Below, one piece after another: positions 35,301 through 45,800 of a stretch of DNA of 64,000 nt. The translations under genes and the position numbers were made by a program. Origin of the DNA: Kitasatospora kifunensis (lineage in GTDB: Bacteria; Actinomycetota; Actinomycetes; Streptomycetales; Streptomycetaceae); NCBI RefSeq assembly GCF_014203855.1, contig NZ_JACHJV010000001.1, positions 124,001 to 188,000 on the forward strand, in the 5' to 3' direction. Below the pieces are notes generated by a model, which was not told the origin of the DNA, ran no database searches, and saw only the letters and a program-made list of their open reading frames with translations. Within the stretch, counting starts at the first letter, position 1; every line of letters starts with the position of its first letter.

Positions 35301-35725
35301 ATGGACCAGCCGTCGCTGGCGATGTGGTGGACCACTACCACGAGGACGTGCTCCTGCGGACCGGCCGAGTAGAGCCAGGCCCGGATCGGCGCCTCAGCGG
35401 ACAGGTCGAAGGTGTAGCCGGCCGCGTCCGCCACCGCGCTGTCCAGGCCCAGTCCGCTGTCGGCGGCGGACAGGTCCACCGCCTCCAGCTCCCAGACCAG
35501 TTCGTCCAGCTTCAGGATCTGCTGGTACGGCTCGCCGTCGGCCACCCCGTATACCGTGCGCAGCACTTCGTGCCGCCCGATCACGTCCCGCAGCGCCGCG
35601 CTCAGGGCCGCCTGGTCCACCTCGCCCGTCAGCCGTAGTGCGAACGGAATGTTGTAGGTGGCGCTGGGCCCTTCCAGTTGCTCGATAAACCACAACCGGC
35701 GCTGCGCGAATGACAACGGAAACAT
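26006..35725 (-). CDS. NRPS3: three modules, Ser-Ser-Asp
   Basis: 3239 aa, C-A-T / dual C/E-A-T / dual C/E-A-T. The A-domain pockets read DVWHVSLVDK (Ser), DVWHVSLVDK (Ser) and DLTKVGHIGK (Asp). Both dual C/E domains should epimerize the preceding serines, giving D-Ser-D-Ser-Asp. The start ATG has GAGGA six bases upstream. That site lies in a vestigial carrier-domain tail whose stop overlaps the start (TGATG). The C-terminus ends [16 protein letters not shown] and its stop overlaps the NRPS4 start, so NRPS3 and NRPS4 form an operon. The promoter with StrR-type site 3 is about 600 bp upstream. Confidence 0.97.
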   Translation of the reverse strand: MFPLSFAQRRLWFIEQLEGPSATYNIPFALRLTGEVDQAALSAALRDVIGRHEVLRTVYGVADGEPYQQILKLDELVWELEAVDLSAADSGLGLDSAVADAAGYTFDLSAEAPIRAWLYSAGPQEHVLVVVVHHIASDGWSMGPLARDVSAAYTARSEGRAPEWEPLAVQYADYALWQRELLGADSDPQSVVSRQVAYWRDTLAGAPEELALPFDRPRPTMASHRGHAVPLEIPAEVHTRLLKVAQAEGATVFMVLQAALAVLLSRLGAGTDIPIGAAVAGRTDEALDDMVGLFVNTLVIRTDLSGDPTFRELLARVRKAGISAFAHQDVPFERLVEELAPSRSLARHPLFQVLLTVQNVERTALDLSGVQQAGRLSAGVSAAKFDVEVSAAEVFDAEGRPAGLRGAVIAAADLFDAASVEAMVERWARVLEALAVGSDLPLSAVDVLGEAERRQLLVEWNDTDAQAPQGTLPELFEARVARTPDAVAVVFEGVEVSFAELDARANRLARLLVGRGVGPESVVAVCMERGVELVVALLGVVKAGGAYLPVDPEYPVDRIGYTLEAAGAECVLTTSGLGGLLPDGAARVVVDEAAVLAELAQLHGGALGECGLLPSHPAYVIFTSGSTGRPKGVMVPHAGIVNRLAWMQARYGLTAADRVLQKTPFGFDVSVWEFFWPLLEGAALVVARPGGHREPGYLAELIQRERVTVSHFVPSMLQAFLTEPTAVGCTSLRVVVCSGEALPLEVQGRFFEVLPGAELHNLYGPTEASVDVTAWQCVPGQESGSVPIGAPIANTRVYVLDAGLRPVPVGVGGELYLAGVQLARGYVGRAGLTAERFVASPFAAGERLYRTGDIARWNAGGQVEYLGRADEQVKIRGFRIEPGEVQAVVAAHPQVAQAAVVAREDVPGDKRLVAYVVPAEADEQLAASVRQFVAGRLPEYMVPSAVVVLEALPLSVNGKLDRKALPAPEYVSGSGRGPSSVREEILCTAFAEVLGLESVGVDDDFFALGGHSLLAIRLVEWLRVRGVSVSVRVLFQTPTVAGLAAVAGAEQVVVPANAIPVDAQEITPEMLPLIDLSVEEVERIVATVEGGAANVADVYPLAPLQEGLLFHHLMADGGEDAYVLPTVLEFDSRTRLDDFLNALQRVVDRHDILRTAIVWEGLREPVQVVWRRAVLPVETVVLDPQGTDPVAELVALGGLSMKLGQAPLIQLHVAAEPGTGRWLALVRAHHMVQDHTALEVVLGEVQAFLTGRGGELAAPMPFRDFVAQARGGVERSAHERFFAQLVGDVDEPTAPFGLLDVRGDGMDSVEARIGFEPELAGRLREVSRRLGASTATVMHVAWARVLAAVSGRDDVVFGTVLFGRMNAGAGSERVPGPFINTLPVRVRTDELGVLAAVSAMRGQLAELLEHEHAPLAVAQQASGVAGDRPLFTSMFNYRHNSGRPVAEDVDAGDDTGVEGIRTVFARERTNYPLSVAVDDDGHGIGLAVDAVAPVDPQAVGALLRTAVESLVAALEAALVAGSDLPLSAVDVLGEAERRQLLVEWNDTAVEVPVGTLPELFEARVASAPEAVAVVFDGVEVSFAELDARANRLARLLVGRGVGPESVVAVCMERGVELVVALLGVVKAGGAYLPVDPEYPVDRIGYTLEAAGAVCALTTEALAGVLPAGVARVVVDERGTVEALAALEGSVLSGRVLSPSHPAYVIFTSGSTGRPKGVMVPHAGIVNRLAWMQARYGLTAADRVLQKTPFGFDVSVWEFFWPLLEGAALVVARPGGHREPGYIAELVRETGVTTAHFVPSMLEVFLREPAAVGCVSLRVVVCSGEALPLEVQGRFFDVLPGAELHNLYGPTEASVDVTAWQCVPGQLSGSVPIGAPIANTRVYVLDAGLRPVPVGVGGELYLAGVQLARGYVGRAGLTAERFVASPFAAGERLYRTGDIARWNAGGQVEYLGRADEQVKIRGFRIEPGEVQAVVAAHPQVAQAAVVAREDVAGDKRLVAYVVPADGVEGLPALVREFVAGRLPEYMVPSAVVVLEALPLSVNGKLDRKALPAPEYVSGSGRGPSSVREEILCAAFAEVLGLASVGVDDDFFALGGHSLLAIRLVEWLRVRGVSVSVRVLFQTPTVAGLAAVAGAEQVVVPANAIPAGAQEITPAMLPLIDLSVEEVERIVATVEGGAANVADVYPLAPLQEGMLFHHLMADGGQDAYVMAMALEIDSRARLDALVEALQRVVDRHDIYRTGIAWEGLREPVQVVWRHAALPVETVVLDPQGTDPMGELRASAGLSMDLRRAPLIDLYTAAEPGSDRWLALLRMHHIVQDHTALEVMLEEVQAFLAGRGEELPEPLRFRDFVAQARGGVARAEHERYFAELLGDVTEPTAPFGLVDTRGDVMDSVQTRVRFAPELNGRLREVTRRLGASAATVMHVAWARVLAAVSGRDDVVFGTVLFGRMNAGAGSDRAPGPFINTLPVRVRVDELGVLAAVSAMRGQLAELLEHEHAPLSLAQRASGVPGDTPLFTSILNYRHNTERSSEQNIESGFEGIRTVTSRARNNYPLWVGTHDNGDGIGLDVDAVAPVDSAAVAQLVCTVMENLVAALEEALDGGPDLPLSAIRVLDEAGLRQVLVEWNDTATEPSSPMVHQLFEAQVARTPDAVAIVAEGAAVSYAELDARANRLAHYLLGQGVGPESVVALCLGRGVEMIAAILAVWKVGAGYLPLDPAQPTERIAFMMRDSLAALTLTTEEILDDLPAGKRFVALDGTLVAMQLAAAPVSAPRVSVVPDGLAYVIYTSGSTGRPKGVAVTYGSLANYVSSVPSRVGFGAAGGRYALLQAQATDLGNTVVFASLATGGELHVLDEEAVTDPAAVAGYLADRRIDYLKAVPSHLAALSAAGSGGAAGVLPGRSLVLGGEAASPSLVGELLAAAGECGVFNHYGPTEATIGVATTRLTEELVATGVVPIGSPIGNTALYVLDASLAPVVPGVVGELYIAGAGLARGYVGRAGLTAERFVANPFAAGARMYRTGDRARWTADGQVVFLGRADDQVKVRGFRIEPGEVQAALAGHPQVAQAVVVARADTAGDTRLIGYVVPTDTDGARDEGLPKAVRQFVAQRLPEHMVPSAVVVLEQLPLTGNGKLDRKALPAPESATTHAERRPSTPQEEALCTAFAEVLGLPAVGVEDDFFELGGHSLLAVRLVSLIRAMLGVEVPLRVLLDTPTVAGLAEKLGTQKSARPALRPMRNQEES
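29341..32589 (-). other. NRPS3 module 2: dual C/E-A(Ser)-T
   Basis: A dual C/E domain ([28 protein letters not shown]) acting on the module 1 residue. Pocket DVWHVSLVDK, serine. The A domain is a close copy of the module 1 Ser domain. Confidence 0.85.
32590..35725 (-). other. NRPS3 module 1: C-A(Ser)-T
   Basis: An L-type C domain (HHIASDGWS). Pocket DVWHVSLVDK, the serine code. The carrier domain ([19 protein letters not shown]) is of the subtype found before dual C/E domains. Confidence 0.85.
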
Positions 35726-35815
35726 CAGGAATCCTCATGGTTACGCATCGGCCGCAACGCCGGCCTAGCTGACTTTTGATTTCCAAGCTGCTGTGCAGGC
35801 CCTGCCACCAGGCTT
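35726..35815 (-). pseudogene. Orphaned carrier-domain tail carrying the NRPS3 ribosome-binding site
   Basis: In frame, the last residues read [18 protein letters not shown] then RPMRNHEDS and stop. This matches the C-terminal tail of NRPS3 itself ([18 protein letters not shown]...), but no carrier domain precedes it. The stop overlaps the NRPS3 ATG (TGATG) and the codons CAT GAG GAT supply the GAGGA ribosome site, which probably explains why it was kept. A 66-codon frame beginning at 35925 reads through it and could act as a coupled leader. Confidence 0.75.
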
Positions 35816-36310
35816 GGCCGTGACAAGCCGCTCAGAACACTCGGGAGCCGTCGTGGGCAGCTCCGGGAAAGGCGAATCTCGCCCAGCACGAAGAGACCCC
35901 CGGCGGGATCGCCGTGGATCTCCAACCGGCCCAGTCGATCGACCTGGTCTGCATGAACCGGGTGCCGGATCCGCTGGGGCGAGCCTCGCTGCCTCCGGCC
36001 CTCCGTGCGAAGGGCCTCCGCGCGAAGGACCTCCGTGCGAAAGACTTCCGCGCGAAGGACTTACCGGCGAAAGACTCCGGTGCGCGACCGCCCGGGCAGT
36101 CGGCCAGGACCGGCGATCACCCGGTCCCGGAGTGCGGCGCGCCGCGCAGCCTATTTCTCCACCACATTGCCCCTTCTCGAGTCAAGGCATGAATCGCATT
36201 GATCAGGGATGTCACCAGCGCCATTCGCGCCCGCCCGACAAGTGCGCATCGGTCACCGTTTACCGGCACCGCTTCGAATCTGATGCACCGACCCAGAATC
36301 CAGCGCGGCC
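35816..36310 (-). other. NRPS3 leader: decayed sequence homologous to the NRPS2 leader
   Basis: Patches of this stretch match the NRPS2 leader (59065-59480), for example around 35885-35935 against 59170-59230 and 36155-36225 against 59310-59380. The position of the mbtH-like start is here a GTG-GTG after AAGGGG (about 36165), but the frame is broken within a few codons. A 15-bp repeat array is inserted. No intact gene is seen. Confidence 0.5.
36003..36077. repeat. 15-bp tandem repeat, five units
   Basis: Five adjoining units near CCG(T/C)GCGAA(G/A)GACCT; the last is degenerate. It is absent from the homologous NRPS2 leader. The plus strand would read AKDLR-like repeats, but in the wrong orientation for the operon. 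Confidence 0.85.
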
Positions 36311-36317
36311 GCGATCC

Positions 36318-36347
36318 ACTATGACCCAGGGCCGCAGGGGTGATCAA
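36318..36347 (-). promoter_or_regulatory. Putative promoter of NRPS3-NRPS4
   Basis: TTGATC (36347-36342), an 18-base spacer, CATAGT (36323-36318) on the minus strand. The whole element, including the operator, is nearly identical to that of NRPS2. The leader to the NRPS3 start is about 590 nt. Confidence 0.68.
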
Positions 36348-36352
36348 CGTTC

Positions 36353-36381
36353 GTTCAACTGTGCCAGCGCACCAGTTGAAC
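36353..36381 (-). promoter_or_regulatory. StrR-type operator (site 3), NRPS3-NRPS4 promoter
   Basis: A perfect palindrome, GTTCAACTG-N11-CAGTTGAAC, five bases upstream of the -35. It fits the StrR-family consensus in arm sequence and spacing. Confidence 0.85.
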
Positions 36382-36450
36382 ACCGTCGCTGCCCGGCCGG
36401 AACGGCACCCCACCGACTCCTGACGGGCGGTCCTGCCAAGGCCTCGAACG

Positions 36451-36487
36451 CGGCAGCCGCGGCCAGTTGTGCTGGCCGCGGCTGCCG
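36451..36487 (-). terminator. Hairpin terminator of NRPS2
   Basis: A perfect 16-bp stem (36451-36466 with 36472-36487) and a 5-base loop, 16 nt past the NRPS2 stop. No T-run follows. It is nearly the same sequence as the hairpin after NRPS1. It lies just upstream of the NRPS3 operator and separates the two units. Confidence 0.75.
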
Positions 36488-36502
36488 GAGGTCACCCGAT
36501 GA

Positions 36503-39500
36503 TCAGGAATCCTCCCGGTTGCGCATCGGGCGCAGGGCCGGCCTGGTGGACTTCACCTCCCCGATCCGCAGGGCGAACCCGGCCACCGTCGGAGCCTCGA
36601 ACAGAGCCCCGATCTCCACCTCGACACCCAGCGCCGCGCGGACCCGGCTGATCAGTCGGACGGCCAGCAACGAGTGGCCGCCCAGCGCGAAGAAGTCGTC
36701 GTCCACGCCGACCTTCTCCAGGCCCAGCACCTGCGCGAACGCCTCGCAGAGGATCTCCTCCTGGGGCGTGGACGGCCCCCGGCCCGAGCCGGCCGTAGCG
36801 GCGTACTCGGGGGCGGGCAGGACCCTGCGGTCCAGCTTGCCGTTCACCGTCAGCGGCAGCGCGCCCAGGACCACGACGGCGGCCGGGACCATGTAACCGG
36901 GTAGGCGCTCGGCTGCGAACTCCCTTACCGAAGCGGCGAGTCCGTCCTCGCTTCCGGTCCCGGTGGGCACGACGTAGGCGACCAGACGCTTGTCACCCGG
37001 GACGTCCTCACGAGCGACCACCGCCGCCTGCGCCACCAACGGATGCCCCGCCACCACCGACTGCACCTCACCCAACTCGATCCGGAACCCACGCACCTTC
37101 ACCTGCTCATCCGCACGCCCCGCGAACACCAGACGCCCATCCCCCGTCCACCGCGCCAAATCCCCCGTCCGATACATCCGCGCCCCCAACTCAAACGGAT
37201 TCGCCACAAACCGCTCACCCGTCAACCCCGCACGACCCACATACCCACGCGCCAACTGAACACCCGCCACATACAACTCCCCCACCACACCCGGCGCCAC
37301 CGGACGCAACAACCCATCCAGCACAAACAACCGACTATTGGCCACCGGAGAACCAAACGGAACAACCCCCTCAACCCCCGGATCCACCACACCCGCCGCC
37401 ACAATCACCGTCGCCTCCGTCGGCCCATACGTATTCACCAACCGACGACCACCCGACCACACCCGAGCCAACCCCGCCCCAATCGCCTCAGCACCCACCA
37501 CCAACGACCCCACACCCGCCAAATCACCCGGCTCCAACACCCCCAACAACGACGGCACCACACTCGCCGACCGCACCCCCGCCGAACCCACCAACCCCCG
37601 CAACAACCCCGGCTCAGCCCGCTCACCAACACCAGCCACCACCAACGAACCACCCCAACCCAACGTCACCGCCACATCCAACACCGACGCATCAAAACTG
37701 AACGACGCAAACTGCAACACCCCAACCCCAGGACCCACCCCCATCAACGGCCCGAACACCCCCACCAAATTCGCCAACGACCCATGCGACACCGCAACAC
37801 CCTTCGGCACACCCGTCGAACCCGACGTATAAATCACATACGCCAACCCACCAAGCCCCACCGAAACCCCCGGAGCCGACACCGGCAACCCCGCCAACTC
37901 CCCCACCACCGACACATCATCCAGCCACACCAACCCCTCAACCCCAAACCCATCCACCAAACCACCCACCACATCCCGACGACCCACCACCACACCCGCA
38001 CCACTATCAGCCACCATGAACGCCAACCGCTCCACCGGATACTCCGGATCCAACGGCACATACGCACCCCCCGCCTTCCACACCGCCAAAATCGACACCA
38101 CCATCTCGATCCCACGCGGCAAACACAGACCCACCACCGACTCCGCACCCACACCCCGACCAACCAACAAATGCGCCAACCGATTCGCCCGCGCATCCAA
38201 CTCCCCATACGACAACTCAACACCCTCGAACACCACCGCCACCGACCCCGGATGACGCACCACCTGCCCCGCAAACAACTCCGGCACTACAACACCCGCC
38301 ACCTCCACCCCCGTGTCATTCCACTGAACGACCACCCGACGCCGCTCAGCCTCACCCAACACCTCCACAGCACCCAGCGGGAGGTCGGAACCACTGTCGA
38401 GCGCCGCCTCCAGCGCGGCCACCAGGTTCTCCGTGGCCGTGCTCACCAGCTCGGCCACCGCCTCGGGGTCGACGCCGGCCACCGCGTCGACCGCGAGGCC
38501 GATCACGGACCCGTTGTCGTCGACCGCGACCGAGAGCGGATAGTTGGTGCGCTCGCGCGAGAAGACCGTCCTGATCCCCTCGATGCCCTCGTCCTGGGGC
38601 TCGGCCTCGCTCGGGTCGGCGTTGTGCCGGTAGTTGAAGAGCGAGGTGAACAGCGGCGTGTCGCCTGCAACGCCACTGGCCTGCTGAGCGACGGCGAGCG
38701 GCGCGTGCTCGTGCTCCAGCAGCTCGGCCAGCTGACCGCGCATCGCCGACACCGCCGCCAGGGCGCCCAGTTCATCCGTCCGGACACGCACCGGGAGGGT
38801 GTTGATGAACGGACCGGCTGCCCGGTCGGAGCCGGCGCCGGCATTCATCCGGCCGAAGAGCACCGTGCCGAACACCACGTCGTCGCGACCACTGACCGCT
38901 GCCAGCACTCGCGCCCACGCCACGTGCATCACCGTCGCCGTGCTGGAGCCCAGACGGCGGGAGACCTCCCGCAACCGCCCGACCAGCTCCGGCGTGAAGT
39001 CCGTCACCCCTCGGGTCGAGTCCGCACCGACTCCGTGTACGTCCACCAACCCGAACGGTGCGGTCGGTTCCGTCACGTCACCCAGCAGCTCGGTGAAGAA
39101 CTTCTCGTGCTCGCCGCTGTCCACCCCGACCCGGGCCTGCGCCACGAACTCGCGGAACGACTGCGGCTCGGCCAGTTGGTCGCCGCGGCCGGTGAGGAAC
39201 GCCTGCACCTCCTCCATGACCACCTCCACCGCCGTGTGGTCCTGCACCATGTGGTGCATCCGCAGCAGCCCCAGCCAGCGGTCACCGCCCGGCTCCGCCG
39301 CCACGTGCAGCCCGACCAGCGGGGCTCGGCCCAGGTCCATCGACAGACCGCCGGCAGCGACCAACTCGGCCACCGGGTCGGTCCCCTGCGGATCCAGGAC
39401 CACGGTCTCGACCGGCAGTGCGGCCCGGCGCCAGACCACCTGGACCGGCTCGCGCAGCCCCTCCCACACGATCGCCGTGCGGTAGACGTCGTGGCGGTCG

Positions 39501-39805
39501 ACCACCTGCTGCAGCGCACCGAGGAAGGCGTCGAGCCGCTCACGCGAGTCGAACTCCACCACCATCGGCGTCACATAGGCGTCCTCACCACCTGCGGCCA
39601 GCAGGTGGTGGAAGAGCAGACCCTCCTGCAGCGGCGCCAGCGGGTAGACGTCGGCCACGTTCGCCGCACCGCCCTCGACGGTGGCGACGACCCGCTCGAC
39701 CTCCTCCGCCGAGAGCTCCACCAGGGGCAGCATCTCGGGGGTGATCACCTGGGCGTCCGCCGGGATCGCGTTGGCCGGAACCACGATCTGCTCCGCACCG
39801 GCCAC
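36503..39805 (-). other. NRPS2 module 7: dual C/E-A(DALSVGTVIK)-T
   Basis: A dual C/E domain ([28 protein letters not shown]). The pocket DALSVGTVIK matches no code I know. The A domain (about 37040-38340) has strikingly G/T-rich codons (GGT, GTG, TTG, GGG) compared with the C domain before it. Ends in the tail [16 protein letters not shown]. Confidence 0.8.
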
Positions 39806-42800
39806 AGCCGCGAGCCCGGCGACGGTCGGCGTCTGGAACAGCGCCCGCACCGAGACCGACACCCCGCGACCCCGCAGCCACTCCACCAGCCGGACGGCCA
39901 GCAGCGAGTGGCCGCCCAGCGCGAAGAAGTCGTCGTCCACGCCGACGCTCGCAACGCCCAGGACCTCGGCGAACGCCGCGCAGAGGATCTCCTCGCGGAC
40001 ACTCGACGGCCCACGACCCGAACCGGCCGCGTACTCGGGTGCGGGCAGCGCCCTGCGATCGAGCTTGCCGTTGACCGTCAGCGGCAGTTCGTCCAGCACC
40101 ACCAGCGCCGCCGGCACCATGTACTCCGGCAGCCGCTGCACGGCCAACTGGCGGACCGAATCAGCCAGTTGCTCGCCGCCCTCGGCGGGGACGAGGTATC
40201 CGACCAGACGCCTGTCACCCGGGCTGTCCTCGCGCACCACCACGGCTGCCTGGGCGACGAGCGGGTGGCCGGCCAGCACGGCCTGCACCTCGCCCGGCTC
40301 GATCCGGAAACCGCGGATCTTCACCTGGTCGTCGGCGCGGCCCAGGTACTCCAACTGACCGCCGGCGTTCCAGCGGGCGAGGTCACCGGTGCGGTACAGC
40401 CGCCCGCCCGACGCGAACGGGGAGGCGACGAAGCGCTCCGCCGTCAGACCCGCCCTGCCCACGTACCCGCGGGCCAGCCCGGACCCGGCGATGTACAGCT
40501 CGCCCACCACACCGGGCGCCACCGGAGCGAGCGAGGCGTCCAGCACGTACACCCGGGCGTTCGTGATCGGGCCACCGATGCACGGCTGGTCGTCCGCCGC
40601 CAGCGGGCGGGTCATGGTCGCGCAGACCGTCGCCTCGGTCGGGCCGTAGGCGTTGACCAACCGCCGACCGGGTGCCCACTTCGCCACCAGGTCACCGGCG
40701 AGCGCCTCGCCGGCCGAGACCAGTGTCGAGACCGACCGCAGATCCTCGCGGGCCAGCACCGCCAGCACCGCCGGCGGCAAGGTCACATGGGTCACGCCCT
40801 GACGTGCCACCAGCTCCGCCAGCCCCGCACCGGGCAGCAGCTCCGCGGCCGGCGCCACCACCAGGCAGGCACCCGAGCAGAGCGCCACCAGCATCTCCGC
40901 ACTGGCCGCGTCGAAGCCAACCGAGGCGAACTGCAGCATCCGGCTGGCCTCGTCCACTGCGAAACGCTCGGCCTGCGCGGCCAGCAGACTGCCCACACCC
41001 GCGTGCGGCACGACCACGCCCTTGGGCCGACCGGTGGACCCGGAGGTGTAGATGACGTACGCCGGGTGCCCCGGCAGCAGCGCGCGGGCAGGCGGCACGG
41101 CGCCGTCCAGCTCCGCCAGCGCCGCGACCGTCACCGGCTCGTCCAGCAGGATCCGGGCCGTGCCCTCGGGCAGCACCTCGGCGGACTCGGCCGTGGTCAG
41201 GACCACCGCCGCCTGGGCGTCGGTGAGCGTGTAGGCGATCCGGGCGGCCGGGTAGGCCGGGTCGATCGGCAGGTACGCGCCACCGGCCTTCTGCACGCCC
41301 AGCAGCGCCACCACCAGGTCGACGCCGCGTTCGAGCACCACGCCGACCACCGACTCCGGGCCGACCCCCTGACCCGCCAGGTGGTGGGCCAACCGGTTCG
41401 CCCGCGCATCCAGCTCCGCGTACGAGACCTCGAACCCGTCGGACGCGATCGCCACCGCCTGCGGCGTCCGCGCCACCTGGGCCTCGAACAGCTCCGGCAC
41501 GGTCGCCGGGGCCAGGTCAACGGCGGTGTCGTTCCACTCCAGCAGAATCCGGCGGCGCTCGGCCTCGTCCAGCACGTCCACCGCGCTCAGGCGCAGCTGC
41601 GGGTCACCGGCCAGCAGCTCCAGCACCCGGGTGAGACGCCGTGCGAGCCGGGCGACGCTGTCGGACTCGAAGAGGTCCGAGGCCGCGATCACCACACCGC
41701 GCAGGCCGGCCGGCGCGCCGTCCTCGTCGAACGCCTCCGCGACGCTCACGTCCAGGTCGAACTTGGCAACCGCGGCGCCGGCCGACAGCGCGCTCGGCGT
41801 ACCCCCGGCCTGCACGCCCGGCAGGTCCACGACCGCCTCGGCGTTGTTCTGCAGCGTGAGCGACACCTGGAAGAGCGGGTGGCGGGCCAGCGACCGGGTC
41901 GGAGCCAGCTCCTCGACCAGCCGCTCGAACGGCACGTCCTGGTGCGCGAACGCCGACAGGCCCGACTCCCGCACCCGGGAGAACAGTTCGGCGAACGTCG
42001 GATCCCCGGAGAGGTCCGTGCGCAGCACGAGCGTGTTGACGAAGAAGCCGATCAGGTCGTCCAGCGCTTCGTCGGTGCGCCCGGCGTTCGGCGAGCCGAT
42101 CGGGATGTCGGTGCCCGCGCCCAGGCGGGAGAGCAGCACCGCGAGCGCGGCCTGCAACACCATGTAGGTCGTCACGCCCTCGGCCCGAGCCAGCTCCACC
42201 AGCCGCGCGTGCACCTGCGCCGGGACCTCCAACGGCACGCGGTGACCGCGGTAGCTCGCCGCCGCCGGTCGCGCGTGGTCGAAGGGCAGCGCCAGCTCCT
42301 CCGGCGCACCCGCCAAGGTGTCGCGCCAGTAGGCGACCTGACGGGACAGCACGCTCTGCGGGTCCTGCTCGTCGCCGAGCAGCTCGCGCTGCCAGAGCGC
42401 GTAGTCGGCGTACTGCACCGGCAGCGGCGTCCACTGCGGAGCCCGGCCCTCACAACGGGCCGCGTAGGCCGTGGAGACGTCCCGGGCCAGCGGACCGGTC
42501 GACCAACCGTCGCTGGCGATGTGATGGACCGTCAGGACAAGAACCTGCTCCTCGGCTCCGTCCTTGAACAGCCAGGCGCGGATCGGTACTTCGGCGGAGA
42601 GGTCGAAGGCGTGGGCCCGCGCCTCGGCGACCGCGGCCGCCAACTCCGCCGGGGCGACCTCGGCCACGGACAGCTCCCAGGCAAGCTCGTCCATCGTCAG
42701 GACGTGCTGGTAGGGCTCGCCGTCGGCCACCGGGAAGACCGTGCGCAGCACCTCGTGCCGCCCGAGCAGGTCCCGCAGAGCCGCGCCCAAGGCCTCCTGG

Positions 42801-45800
42801 TCCACGTCACCGGAGAGCCGCAGGGCCATCGGTGTGTTGTAGGTGGCACTGGGGCCTTCGAGCTGGCCGATGAACCACAGCCGGCGCTGCGCGAACGACA
42901 GCGGCACCCGCTCGGGACGCTCGCCAGCGGTCAGGGCCACCCGGGCCGCACCCGCCTCGGCGAGCCGGGCCGCGAGCCCGGCCACCGTCGGCGCCTCGAA
43001 GAGCACCCGGATCTCGATCTCGACACCCAGCACCACGCGGATGCGGCTGACCAGTCGGACCGCGAGCAGCGAGTGGCCGCCCAGGTCGAAGAAGTCGTCC
43101 TCGACCCCGACCGAAGGCAGGCCGAGCACCTCGGCGAAGGCCGCGCAGAGGATCTCCTCCTGGAGGGTGGCCGGGCCTCGGCCCGCACCTGCTGCGGCTG
43201 CGAAGTCGGGGGCGGGCAGGGCCTTGCGGTCAAGCTTGCCGTTACCGGTCAACGGCAACGCCTCCAGGACCACCACAGCAGCCGGCACCATGTGCTCCGG
43301 CAACCGCTGCCCCGCGAACTTCCGCACCCCGGCCGACAACCCGCCCTCATCAAGATCCTCATCCGCGGGCACCACATAGGCGATCAGACGCACATCACCC
43401 GGACTGTCCTCCCGAGCCACCACCACCGCCTGCTCCACCAGCGGATGACCCGACAACACCGAAGCAACCTCAGCCGGCTCGATCCGGAAACCACGCACCT
43501 TCACCTGATCATCCGCACGACCCAGGAACACCACCTGACCATCGGCCGTCCACCGCGCCCGGTCACCCGTGCGATACATCCGCACCCCCGCCACGAACGG
43601 ACTCGCCACGAACCGCTCGGCCGTCAGACCCGCCCGGCCCACATACCCACGCGCCAACCCCGCACCCGCTATGTACAACTCACCCACCACACCCGGCGCC
43701 ACCGGAGACAAGAACTCATCCAGCACATACAGCGCCGTGTTCCCGATCGGCGAACCGATCGGAACCACGCCAGTGGCCACCAACTCCTCGGTCAGACGCG
43801 TGGTCGCGACACCGATCGTCGCCTCCGTCGGACCGTAGTGGTTGAACACCCCACACCCACCGGCCGCCGCCAGCAACTCACCCACCAGCGCGGGAGACGC
43901 CGCCTCACCACCCAGCACCAACGACCGCCCCGGCAACACACCCGCCGCACCACCGCTGCCGGCCGCACTCAGCGCCGCCAGATGCGAAGGCACCGCCTTC
44001 AGATAATCGATCCGACGATCCGCCAAGTAGCCGGCCACAGCTGCCGGATCGGTCACCGCCTCCTCGTCCAGAACGTGCAGCTCACCACCGGTCGCCAGAC
44101 TCGCGAACACCACCGTGTTCCCCAGATCGGTCGCCTGCGCCTGCAACAGCGCATACCGCCCACCAGCCGCACCGAACCCCACCCGAGACGGCACCGACGA
44201 CACATAGTTCGCCAACGAGCCGTACGTCACCGCCACACCCTTCGGACGGCCCGTCGAACCCGAGGTGTAGATCACATACGCCAGACCGTCCGGCACAACC
44301 GACACCCGCGGCGCCGACACGGGAGCAGCCGCCAACTGCATCGCCACCAGCGTCCCGTCGACCGCCACCAGACGCACACCCACCGACGGCAGGTCCTCCA
44401 GCGTCTCATCCGTGGTCAGCACCAGCGCCGCCCGACTGTCACGCATCATGAACGCGATCCGCTCCGCCGGCTGCACCGGATCGATCGGCAGATACCCCGC
44501 ACCCGCCTTCCACACCGCCAAAATCGCCGCGATCATCTCCACACCACGCGGCAACGAGAGACCCACCACCGACTCCGGCCCCACACCCTGACCCACCAGG
44601 TAATGCGCCAACCGGTTCGCCCGCGCATCCAACTCCCCATACGACACCCCGATGCCATCAGCCACGATCGCCACCGCATCCGGCACCCGGGCCGCCTGCG
44701 CCTCGAACAGCTGATGCACCATCAGGGACGGCACCTCGACCGCCGTGTCGTTCCACCCCGTCAACACCTGACGACGCTCACCCGCATCCAGCACGTCCAC
44801 CGCACTCAACCGCAACCCCGGATCACCCGCGAGCAGTTCCAGCACCCGGGCCAGACCACCCGCGATCCGCCCAGCCACACCCGCATCGAACAGATCCGCC
44901 GCCACCGTCACCGAACCACGCAGACCCACCGGCCCACCCTCGGCATCGAACACCTCCCCGACCATCACATCCAGATCGAACTTGGCCGCACGTGATCCCG
45001 AAGCCGACGAGGCCGAGACTCCACCGGTCTGGACTCCTTGCAGGTCCAGCACGGCCTCGATGGTGTTCTGCTTCGTCAACACGACCTGGAACAGCGGGTG
45101 GCGGGCCATCGAGCGGCTCGGCGCCAGCTCCTCCACCAGACGCTCGAACGGCACGTCCTGGTGCGCGAACCCGGACAACCCGGCCTCCCGCACCCGCTCC
45201 AGCACCTCACCGAACGTCGGGTTCCCCGACAGATCGGCCCGCAGCACCAGCGTGTTGACGAACCCTCCGACGAGGTCGTCAAGAGCTTCGTCGGTGCGCC
45301 CGGCGTTCGCCGAGCCGATCGGGATGTCGGTGCCCGCACCCAGGCGGGAGAGCAGCACCGCGAGCGCGGCCTGCAAGACCATGAACGTGGTCACGCCTTC
45401 GGCCCGAGCCACCTCCAACAGGCCCGCGTGCACCTCAGCCGGAACGTCCAGCGGAACCGTGTGCCCGCGGTGGCTGGCCACCGACGGACGCGGACGGTCG
45501 AAGGGCAGGCCCAGCTCCTCCGGCGCACCCGCCAACGTCTCACGCCAGTAGGCGACCTGGCGGTTGATGAGGCTCTCGGGATCCTGCTCGTCACCGAGCA
45601 GCTCACGCTGCCAGAGCGCGTAGTCGGCGTACTGCACCGGCAGCGGAGCCCACTCGGGCGCCCGACCCTCACAACGCGCCGCATAGGCCGTGGAGACATC
45701 CCGGGCCAGCGGGCCCATCGACCAACCGTCGGCGGCGATGTGATGAACCGTCACCATCAGTACGTGCTCATCGGGACCGGCCGAGAAGAGCCAGGCCCTG

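Noticed and set aside
36003..36077. The tandem units as a CRISPR array.
   Set aside because: The units adjoin each other with no spacers.
35914..36192. A plus-strand 92-codon frame with AKDLR-like repeats that looks like a pentapeptide-repeat protein.
   Set aside because: It is a direct product of the 15-bp array, too short for the family fold, has no clear ribosome site and runs against the operon.
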